Of a stretch of DNA of 12,891 nt, positions 1-6,508 are shown piece by piece. Source of the stretch: an uncultured Eubacterium sp. (lineage in GTDB: Bacteria; Bacillota; Clostridia; Lachnospirales; Lachnospiraceae). Location: the NCBI GenBank assembly GCA_910577295.1, contig CAJTLS010000049.1:1-12891 (forward strand), in the 5' to 3' direction. Each line of letters begins with the position of its first letter. The first letter of the stretch is position 1. The notes beneath the pieces were generated by a model. That model saw only the letters and a list, made by a program, of their open reading frames with translations, did not search any database and was not told where the DNA came from. A program made the translations under genes and the position numbers.

Positions 1-3000
1 CTGCTCGTCGGGCCATCCGTCGGTGTACCTGTTGGACTGCTTGTCGGACCATCCGCCTGCTTTTCTATCTTCAAGTTAATATCCACGCTGGCACTGGCAG
101 TTCCGCATGTGATTGTAACTGTTCCGGTAATGCTTCCCTCGGCACTCGCGCTTGCTTTCTCTAGCGTCAGATCGCCTACCGTTACTTTCACGTCCGTGTC
201 TACTAAGGCTTCCTCAATCGCTTCCTGCAAGGCTTCTTTTGTTGTATTGTTCGTTGCCGTGAAACTGCCCAGCACCTCTTCTACTTTTACTTTCGCTGCC
301 GCTACTTTCTCTTCATCTGTTATCTCAGATAAGTCTTTCCACACCGCATACACCGTTGTGTCCGCTGTAAACGTATGGGTTGCTCCAGCTTTTCCGATTT
401 CGACATAATCTTCGTTTTCATTTGTTACTACCCAGTGGGAAAACTCCTGTCCCTCCGGTGCGCCAAACGTACATTCCGGAAGCGTGAATGCTTCCCCTGC
501 TTTTGCCTCTCCGGCAGGCATGGTTCCGCTTCCTCCGTTGGCGTTATACGTTATCTTATACGATTCTACTATTTTCCCTTCTACTACCGTTACCGTAAAG
601 CTATATATCAACGCTTTTGACACATAGACATGGATTACTGCTTCGCCCTGAGTCTGTGGTATAACTGTAAATTTATTTGTATTGCCATTTTGTCCGCTCA
701 TTACTTCAACAGAGGCAACACTATTATCAGCTGATGTTACGGTATATAGGCTGATATCCTGACACGTTTCTCCGTACTGGTCTTGTGCAGTAACGGCAAA
801 TGTCTGGCCGTCTGCCGTATCTTCCATTTCGTATCCCTGACTAATTACATTTTCTTTCCCTAACACTTCATTTTCATCTTTATTGTCATAGGTAACAACC
901 TTATAAGTGCCATCCTGCGGGATAGGCGCTTCTTTACTGACAGGAATAACGAATGGAGCGCTTTCCACGCCTCCACTCACGTAGTCAAGCTGTACGGATA
1001 CGCTTCCCTGCGTCTCGCCATCGATTATTTCAACAAGGAAAATATCTGGCGCCTCGCCCTTGGTAACTCTTGTGGTTGATGTTCCCTGCGCCGTCCATAT
1101 CAACTCATTGACTGGTATTACCGGATTTCCGTCCTCATCGTTGAGAGCAACCTCGTTACCGTCTTCATCAAACACTTTGTAATCAAATTTCAGTTTGGTC
1201 GGTTTTCCGCTCTCTCCCACATGAATACTCTTTGCCTGTGATAAAGAAACGGTTTTATCTTCCTCACCACCTTTAAGTATCGTCACGGTATCTGACACTT
1301 CGATTCGGTGGATGAGGTTTTTCTGCTCGTCTACTTTCAACGTGTAACTTGCTTTCACTTTTGCCTGTTCCAAGGTAGTTGTCTCATCGTCTTTTAGGTA
1401 AGCAGTTATCGTATATGTTCCGCTCCTATCCAACATCACCGTCTGCTCAAATGTCTTTCGGTCATCTTCTGATGTTATTAAAGGCTTTACGTCTACAACC
1501 TTATTGTCACTATCCGTCACACGAATTCCAATGTCTTTCTGCACATCCAGCGAAATCGGCTGGCCGTACTGGTCTTTGACGCGAATTGTATTGGAAACCT
1601 GTGCTCCTGCTGCCGCTACCTTATTTTTCTCGGCAAATTCGAGTGTCTTCACCGCGCGCCGCGATTTAACTGCTATCGTGAGTGTATCTGATGTAAATGG
1701 CTTTTCAGAACTGTCATTTACGTTCTCATTGACAAATGTCACCTTGATTTCATTTCCTGATACTGCGCTTACAAGTTCATTCCATGCAATACCAATTGCT
1801 TCCACAGGGTCATTTGCTTTGCATTCGGTGTAGCCGTCTCCATTCTTCTTACACCATGTAATGCTGATATCTGCGGAAGAATCGGCGTCTACTCCATTTA
1901 TTTTGGCTGTTAATGCGGCCGCTTCTTCGCCTTTCATCGTATACGGATTTTCATACTGGTCAAATGTATTAATCGCAATATATACGGCGTCCGTATCGCC
2001 TAAAATAAGGTCTTTCTTTGTCTCCAGCAGATTAATCTGATTTACGTGGGCAGTTGACATAACCTTTACTTTTACCGTCGCAGATACTTTTCCTATCGAA
2101 AGTGTAATGTCTGTCTCTCCACCGGCGTCAGCGACAACAGATAACGTTCCGGCTTCCTCTCCGGTACTGACTGCTGCACTCGCGATGACAGAGGGGTCTG
2201 CTATTTCGACTGCCGGCTGGCTGACAACTCTTTTTGTAATATCCTCACCATAACGGTTTCTCAATATATAAGTTGTACTTCCCGTACCTCCGGCTGTAAT
2301 TGCCTGCTCCTCAAAGTCTTTAATCTCTATTGCGGTAACGCCTGTTGACAGTGGACTTGACAGATAAGTAATCTCCTTAGATACAACATCATCCGACTTA
2401 TCTTCCGGCGTTCCCATAGAATAAGAAACAACAAATTTGATTACATTGTCCTCACTGTTTGTGTTAGCGGTAATTCTTGCATAGAATTTTCCATCTTCTT
2501 CCACCAGTTTAAGGCTCTTTAACTTGTCTTCGCCTTCTGTTACCGTGTACTCTAAATCATTGACAGATATTCCTGTTCCTTCCGGATTCAGGTTCACTTC
2601 CGCCTCACTCTCCCGCCCGTTGATACCCTCCGGCAGCGGCGCAACGGCAATATTTGTCAATCTGGTAGGCGTGATTGTGATTTTAATTGGAAGTCTCACC
2701 GTGTCATCGGAAACTAAATATGCTGTTATAGTTGTCTGTCCGCCACGTAGCGCCTTTACTTGAACAGCTTCTTTTGACGTATTCATTTTATTTGTATTCG
2801 GTATTTCCGTATCAGAAAATGCCAGTATACTTGTATCTTCAATTACATATGTTACATCCGATGGTTTTGCCGGAAGATTAAATTTATCGAGTAGATTCAG
2901 CGACAAAGAGAATACATTATCCGCCTCCGTACCCCTGAGTGCAAATATCGGTTCTTCTTGCGTGCCGCTGTTTTCCATCTTCTCTGACGAAACACTGACG

Positions 3001-4520
3001 CCGGAAATACTTGTAGCAACTCCCACGCCCTGTGAATTTACAAGAACCGTGGATATCGTCTTTGTCAGCTCGCCGCTCTTCAGCGTGATGTTTATCTTCT
3101 TCCCTTCTGCCAGCGTACCGATGGCGCCCGAGATAATAACATATCCTTTGCTCAATCCATCGTTCTTTATCTTCGTATCTAACGGCATACCACTTTCTGT
3201 CTCTGCGGATGCTTCCAAGTTGTCGATTGCCATATACTCAAACCTCTGCCCGTACTGGTCAAGAACGCTGTAGTATACTTTTACTTCTTTTTGTCCGCAT
3301 GGTATCTGCTCCGTATCGCATATAAATGCGCCAGCTTTACTCTCTTCCCTGACAACTGTCGCTTTATTATTAGATAATATGTTTCCGGCTAAGTCTGTCA
3401 GTCCGCTGACCGTCAGCGTATATGTTGCGGCCAGAAATGGCTGTTCACTTGTCACCAGAACGGATTTACCGTCCTTTGCCAATGCCGCTTCTACGCTAAT
3501 CGGCTCTGCCGATATACTGCTGCTGACCGTTACCTGCGGAATCCCCTCTACCTTTTCATCAAAATAGACGGCAAACGTATTGTATCCATTGATAATAGCT
3601 CCTTCTACGGCAGGCGCCTGAGAATCTACGGTCACTGCACATGGTTCCGATTTCACACCATCTGCCGTTGCCGTTATATTTGCCTGTCCGTCGCTGATAG
3701 CCCGCACAAGACCGGTTTCATCTACGGAGGCCACTGCCTCATTGTCGGAAACCCATTCTACTGTGCGGTCTGTGATTTCGTTTCCGTCACTGTCCTGAAC
3801 GGACGCTGTCAGTTTTACCGTGTCGCACCCCTCTGCCGTGCTGCTCAACACTGCTTCCGCTTTATCGAGAGCAACCTTTGCCACAACTGCCGGAAGCGGT
3901 GAATCGCTCGGGTCTCCTGTCGGGCCACCCGTTGGGTCGCCTGTCGGGTCAGTTGACGATGTCGGCGTATCAGTCGGATTATCACTCGGGTCCGCTGATG
4001 ACGGCGGAGTGTTCGTTGGATTTTTATAAGTTGGTGTCGGTGTATTGTTCCCTATAATAGGTGGCTTTGGTGATGTAGATGGCTTTGATGAAGTTTCTGC
4101 ACCAGCCGCTTCTTTGGATTTTACCTTGCACTTGAGCTTGGCCGTCCTTGTCCACCAGCCTCCTTTTGGTATGTACTTAACGGTTGCCGTAATGGTAGCA
4201 TTTCCCCTTTTCTTAGCCGTCAGCTTAACCGATGTTTTGTTCTTTTTGCTGATTGCTACCACGCCTTTTTTGCTAGTCTTCCATGTTGTCTGCTTAATTC
4301 TCCTTACTTTATTTTTCTTAATTTTTAACGTATACGTTCTTTTGTTTTTTACATTATAGTATAACGTCTTCGACTTTCTCCCTATTAACGGTTTTCTTTT
4401 GCTTGCTACGGCGTCTGCCGATGACGACATCGCAAGTGTAGAGACACACAAAACAAACGCCATAACAAATGCCATACCTCGCCTTAGTGCCCTTTTTGTT
4501 CTTTTAGTCACATTGTCCAT
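1..4520 (-). CDS. Large secreted multi-Ig-domain surface protein (3' end beyond window)
   Basis: The reading frame is open from ATG at 4520 to the left edge, giving 1506 visible residues and no stop. An AGGAAAGGGAC ribosome site precedes the ATG. Residues 1-39 form a signal peptide: basic start, hydrophobic core, likely cleavage after ADAVA. A Lys-rich Ig-like domain follows (about 40-137), then a Pro/Thr linker (about 147-210), a Big_2-like domain (about 211-298) and a Big_5-like domain (about 299-388, with YFDEKV and GLTDLAGN). Further Ig-like modules follow, several marked by DQYG or DQYE near residues 419, 853, 981 and 1244. Residues about 1319-1392 match an InlB B-repeat/Flg_new type (ITYNANGG, then TTVYAVW). 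An alpha/beta domain (about 1397-1486) and a second Pro/Thr linker end the visible part. Family knowledge suggests an adhesin or wall-associated stalk. The anchor, if any, lies beyond the window. The ligand is unknown. Confidence 0.9.
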   Translation of the reverse strand, partial: MDNVTKRTKRALRRGMAFVMAFVLCVSTLAMSSSADAVASKRKPLIGRKSKTLYYNVKNKRTYTLKIKKNKVRRIKQTTWKTSKKGVVAISKKNKTSVKLTAKKRGNATITATVKYIPKGGWWTRTAKLKCKVKSKEAAGAETSSKPSTSPKPPIIGNNTPTPTYKNPTNTPPSSADPSDNPTDTPTSSTDPTGDPTGGPTGDPSDSPLPAVVAKVALDKAEAVLSSTAEGCDTVKLTASVQDSDGNEITDRTVEWVSDNEAVASVDETGLVRAISDGQANITATADGVKSEPCAVTVDSQAPAVEGAIINGYNTFAVYFDEKVEGIPQVTVSSSISAEPISVEAALAKDGKSVLVTSEQPFLAATYTLTVSGLTDLAGNILSNNKATVVREESKAGAFICDTEQIPCGQKEVKVYYSVLDQYGQRFEYMAIDNLEASAETESGMPLDTKIKNDGLSKGYVIISGAIGTLAEGKKINITLKSGELTKTISTVLVNSQGVGVATSISGVSVSSEKMENSGTQEEPIFALRGTEADNVFSLSLNLLDKFNLPAKPSDVTYVIEDTSILAFSDTEIPNTNKMNTSKEAVQVKALRGGQTTITAYLVSDDTVRLPIKITITPTRLTNIAVAPLPEGINGRESEAEVNLNPEGTGISVNDLEYTVTEGEDKLKSLKLVEEDGKFYARITANTNSEDNVIKFVVSYSMGTPEDKSDDVVSKEITYLSSPLSTGVTAIEIKDFEEQAITAGGTGSTTYILRNRYGEDITKRVVSQPAVEIADPSVIASAAVSTGEEAGTLSVVADAGGETDITLSIGKVSATVKVKVMSTAHVNQINLLETKKDLILGDTDAVYIAINTFDQYENPYTMKGEEAAALTAKINGVDADSSADISITWCKKNGDGYTECKANDPVEAIGIAWNELVSAVSGNEIKVTFVNENVNDSSEKPFTSDTLTIAVKSRRAVKTLEFAEKNKVAAAGAQVSNTIRVKDQYGQPISLDVQKDIGIRVTDSDNKVVDVKPLITSEDDRKTFEQTVMLDRSGTYTITAYLKDDETTTLEQAKVKASYTLKVDEQKNLIHRIEVSDTVTILKGGEEDKTVSLSQAKSIHVGESGKPTKLKFDYKVFDEDGNEVALNDEDGNPVIPVNELIWTAQGTSTTRVTKGEAPDIFLVEIIDGETQGSVSVQLDYVSGGVESAPFVIPVSKEAPIPQDGTYKVVTYDNKDENEVLGKENVISQGYEMEDTADGQTFAVTAQDQYGETCQDISLYTVTSADNSVASVEVMSGQNGNTNKFTVIPQTQGEAVIHVYVSKALIYSFTVTVVEGKIVESYKITYNANGGSGTMPAGEAKAGEAFTLPECTFGAPEGQEFSHWVVTNENEDYVEIGKAGATHTFTADTTVYAVWKDLSEITDEEKVAAAKVKVEEVLGSFTATNNTTKEALQEAIEEALVDTDVKVTVGDLTLEKASASAEGSITGTVTITCGTASASVDINLKIEKQADGPTSSPTGTPTDGPTS
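3893..4080 (-). repeat. Pro/Thr/Ser/Gly-rich linker repeat in the surface protein
   Basis: This stretch encodes a low-complexity linker of PT, PTG and PS units with Asp and Gly (for example DPTGDPTGGPTGDPSD). At DNA level, short degenerate direct repeats of the type GGGTCGCCTGTC lie around 3910-3955. It separates the N-terminal Ig-like domain from the rest of the protein, and such linkers usually act as extended wall-spanning spacers. A related linker with PTSSPTGTPTDGPTS is encoded at 1-60, at the window edge. The near-repeats could let the linker length vary by slippage or recombination. Confidence 0.75.
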
Positions 4521-4590
4521 CTTTGTCCCTTTCCTTTCTCTCTGTCCGCAAGACAGACATTGCTGCCCTGCCAAACAGACGTTATTGTAT

Positions 4591-5682
4591 TTAAAATTGC
4601 TCTCTTTCTTCCGTAGTATAACCGCTACTCTCCGTTGGTTCAATATGTGCGCCCCCGTGTGCGCTCCATTTTTTTTCTTCTAAAAAAGAGAAGTAATCGG
4701 AAAATGCTTCACATAAACTGCTCTCTGTTATGACAACTGCCACACACCTGCCTTTTTCCTTTTGTTTTGTAATTCTGACTTTCTCTTCTGTAAATTTTAT
4801 ATCGATTTCTTTTCGGGCCGCATCTCTTCTTTGCACCGTAACAATCTGATACAATGGCTTCATCTGCGTGCGTATGCCCTGCATCTTTTCCTGATAAAAA
4901 TGTATCGTATCGGGATTATCCAGAAAAATGCCTTGCTGAAAATCATCGGAAATCAGCAGCACGCCTCCGGCTGTAACAAGATAGTATGGCATCATCTGCA
5001 GCTCCATATCATTTAACATAAGCTGGCTGTAAGTATAGTAGGGAATATAGTCCGCGCCTTTCTGAAGTACCCACATCAGGGTATAATACATCACTTTCAG
5101 GTTGCAATCCGCATCATAATATTTTTCCGGATTTACATTTAAGTTAAAAAAGTGATAGAGCGGTATTCCTTTCCCGTACTTCTGCTCAAAATGGCTCATC
5201 GCCATAAACAGCATATTTCCCTTTGCTGGAAAATTGCTGTACAGTTCCGTTTTCCTCTTTCTGCGGTATTCCTTTTCAAGCAATTGACAGATTAACCGCT
5301 CGAGTTCTTCTTTTCCCTCTATGAATGGTTTCATCGGTTCGTATTCCGCTCCTATGTTCGGAATAGGCGGCGGAAATACCGGCTTTTCGCTTTCTTTCAT
5401 CTGACGGAGTTCCTGTAACAGCTTCTCTATAAACTGAGCGTTGTCATAACACTTCTTTCCCATCTTTTCCATAATATAAAGCTCCCTGAGCCACGCCTTT
5501 TCTTTTTCATTGGCGCGAACTACTTTACAAAAGGCATCTACGTCCTCCTGTTTGGGAATCCTTTTGCCTATTACCATCCGATTCAGCGCAGTCCGCTCCA
5601 TTCCCGAGACTTTTGCCATTTGATAGATTGTCATTCCGCTTTTCTCCTGCAGTATCCTGCAAAACTCACTGAACTCTGACAT
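4591..5682 (-). CDS. XRE-family regulator with unrecognised C-terminal region
   Basis: This 363-residue protein has an N-terminal helix-turn-helix of the XRE/Cro-CI type at about residues 5-60 (MTIYQMAKVSGMERTALNRM, then GKRIPKQEDVDAFCKVV). A Lys/Glu-rich helical stretch runs to about residue 100, and a Pro-rich joint (PVFPPPIP) follows. I do not recognise the C-terminal region of about 260 residues. It is rich in Tyr and Met, has no obvious TPR repeats or membrane segments, and may be a sensing or oligomerisation domain. The start at 5682 is supported by GAGAGAGGAAAA just upstream. Its promoter overlaps two palindromes (5727-5759), suggesting autoregulation. The surface protein gene begins 70 bp downstream on the same strand with no clear terminator between, so it is a likely target or co-transcribed partner. 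Confidence 0.85.
   Translation of the reverse strand: MSEFSEFCRILQEKSGMTIYQMAKVSGMERTALNRMVIGKRIPKQEDVDAFCKVVRANEKEKAWLRELYIMEKMGKKCYDNAQFIEKLLQELRQMKESEKPVFPPPIPNIGAEYEPMKPFIEGKEELERLICQLLEKEYRRKRKTELYSNFPAKGNMLFMAMSHFEQKYGKGIPLYHFFNLNVNPEKYYDADCNLKVMYYTLMWVLQKGADYIPYYTYSQLMLNDMELQMMPYYLVTAGGVLLISDDFQQGIFLDNPDTIHFYQEKMQGIRTQMKPLYQIVTVQRRDAARKEIDIKFTEEKVRITKQKEKGRCVAVVITESSLCEAFSDYFSFLEEKKWSAHGGAHIEPTESSGYTTEEREQF
4615..4643 (-). promoter_or_regulatory. Candidate sigma-A promoter for the surface protein gene
   Basis: On the minus strand TTGAAC (4643-4638) is followed by a 17-bp spacer and TATACT (4620-4615). It lies inside the last codons of the upstream XRE regulator gene, about 95 bp before the surface protein's ATG. 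It could let the surface gene be expressed independently of the regulator. This rests on motif and spacing only. The -35 box matches four of six consensus bases. Confidence 0.35.
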
Positions 5683-5718
5683 ATTTTTTCCTCTCTCGCA
5701 TATATTAATATTTAGTCT

Positions 5719-5747
5719 ATTATAGCAATACTATAGTATTTTGTAAA
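5719..5747 (-). promoter_or_regulatory. Promoter of the 363-residue XRE regulator
   Basis: On the minus strand TTTACA (5747-5742) is followed by a 17-bp spacer and a consensus TATAAT (5724-5719). Transcription should start near 5712, giving a leader of about 30 nt before ATG 5682. This is the best promoter match in the window. The spacer is almost exactly filled by the palindrome at 5727-5740. Confidence 0.7.
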
Positions 5748-5766
5748 TATTATAGTATTGCTATAA
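5720..5766. promoter_or_regulatory. Two palindromic operator-like sites within a 16-bp inverted repeat
   Basis: AATACTATAGTATT at 5727-5740 is a perfect 14-bp palindrome. AATATTATAGTATT at 5746-5759 is the same site with one mismatched pair, and the centres are 19 bp apart. Both sit inside a larger perfect inverted repeat, TTATAGCAATACTATA (5720-5735) and its complement (5751-5766), around a 15-bp spacer. The first site fills the -35/-10 spacer of the leftward promoter and the second overlaps its -35 box. Repression by a dimeric XRE protein, probably one of the two flanking regulators, is inferred from this geometry. Confidence 0.65.
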
Positions 5767-5871
5767 CTTTAAAAAGTAATAACTTCATAATTAGATTTCC
5801 GGATAAAACTCTCAGACTTATTATGTGGATTTTTACTCATGGTTGCTATATTTTATAACAGGAGGCGGCAA

Positions 5872-6156
5872 ATGCTCGGAGACAGAATCAGGGAGTTACG
5901 CAACTCCCATCATTTAAGTCAGGTCGATTTAGCAAAACAGCTTCACGTTAGCAAACAAACAATATCAAATTGGGAAAATAATAACGTTCCACCATCCATT
6001 GATACTCTTTTACGAATCGCTATATTCTTTGATGTAAGCACTGATTATTTATTGGAATTTAGTAATGAAAGAAAGATAAGTACAAACGGACTTACAGATA
6101 CCCAGATTGCACATATTCAGGCGATTATACAAGACATTGTTAAAACAAATCCGTAA
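5872..6156 (+). CDS. Small XRE-family DNA-binding regulator
   Basis: This 94-residue protein is nearly all one HTH_3/XRE domain (about residues 5-60): RIRELRNSHHLSQVDLAKQL, then VSKQTISNWENNNVPPSIDTLLRIA and the usual end FFDVSTDYLLEF. A short tail of about 30 residues follows (GLTDTQIAHIQAIIQDI), probably a helix for dimer contacts. I chose ATG 5872 over the in-frame ATG 5839 because AGGAGG at 5860-5865 stands six bases before it, and the 11 extra residues do not belong to the domain. It diverges from the 363-residue XRE gene across a 189-bp region holding the paired palindromes, so either protein could bind there. There is no sensor domain, and the target genes are not certain. Convergent transcription meets a strong hairpin downstream. 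Confidence 0.85.
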   Translation: MLGDRIRELRNSHHLSQVDLAKQLHVSKQTISNWENNNVPPSIDTLLRIAIFFDVSTDYLLEFSNERKISTNGLTDTQIAHIQAIIQDIVKTNP

Positions 6157-6293
6157 TCCGGCATTCTTTGTTTGCTAATTGGCGTTTTACCTCTTAACCT
6201 GAAAACATCAGAAAAATCCTGATAATATACGTTTTATCCTCAAAAAAGGCTTGCTGAAAACACAGTCTAAAAAATACTTTAAAAATACCGAAA

Positions 6294-6333
6294 AAAAACT
6301 ACAAATCAGTCATTCGGCTGATTTGTAGTTTTT
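6294..6333. terminator. Bidirectional intrinsic terminator
   Basis: A perfect 16-bp stem, AAAAACTACAAATCAG (6294-6309) and CTGATTTGTAGTTTTT (6318-6333), encloses the 8-base loop TCATTCGG. A T-run follows on the plus strand. The run of A before it gives a U-run on the minus strand. It therefore fits termination both of the small XRE gene (plus, ends 6156) and of the transglutaminase gene (minus, ends 6509). Confidence 0.85.
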
Positions 6334-6366
6334 CTATAAATGGCTAAGCACTCGGAATTATATTGT

Positions 6367-6471
6367 TCAAAATCCTTTTCGTCTTCCAAGAGTTTCCTGT
6401 ATTTTCATTATATACACAGATATTAAAACCTTCGTCACTATCCCCTTTTTACATATTTTCTGAATAATCAT
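6367..6471 (-). CDS. Possible 34-residue basic peptide (low confidence)
   Basis: ATG at 6471 is preceded by GGGGGAG (6480-6484 on the minus strand) and opens a 34-codon frame ending at TGA 6367. The peptide is Lys/Arg/Ile-rich. It lies 37 bp downstream of the transglutaminase stop and upstream of the shared terminator, so it would be co-transcribed with that gene. A second minus-strand frame here (DSDEGFNICVYNENTGNSWK) also looks protein-like but lacks a start. Either could be chance or the remnant of a lost gene. Confidence 0.2.
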   Translation of the reverse strand: MIIQKICKKGIVTKVLISVYIMKIQETLGRRKGF

Positions 6472-6508
6472 ATCAATCTCCCCCTATCCGCAATAACTTT
6501 TACAGTTA

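Larger units (their letters stand above)
6157..6508. other. Convergent intergenic region; terminator plus one weak small ORF
   Basis: This 352-bp A/T-rich gap lies between two converging genes. It contains the strong terminator hairpin (6294-6333) and a weak hairpin, ATCAG/CTGAT, at 6207-6223. There is also a possible 34-residue minus-strand ORF (ATG 6471 to TGA 6367) with GGGGGAG four to five bases upstream of the usual spacing. Its product is short and basic (begins MIIQKICKKG, ends GRRKGF) and resembles nothing I know. Nothing else is evident. Confidence 0.5.

Noticed and set aside
3893..3998. Short G/C-rich repeats as a CRISPR-like array
   Set aside because: The units are about 12 bp, degenerate and in frame, encoding a Pro/Thr linker; there are no spacers.
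4045..4359. Plus-strand hydrophobic 104-residue ORF resembling a membrane protein
   Set aside because: It is antisense to the Lys-rich N-terminal Ig domain of the surface protein; Lys codons read backwards give Phe/Leu. No ribosome site.
5720..5766. Inverted repeat as an invertible (phase-variable) promoter switch
   Set aside because: The spacer is only 15 bp and no invertase gene is nearby; operator sites on a promoter explain it better.
5839..5871. ATG 5839 as the start of the small XRE gene
   Set aside because: The extra 11 codons cover the AGGAGG site and its upstream sequence; ATG 5872 has ideal spacing and begins the domain.
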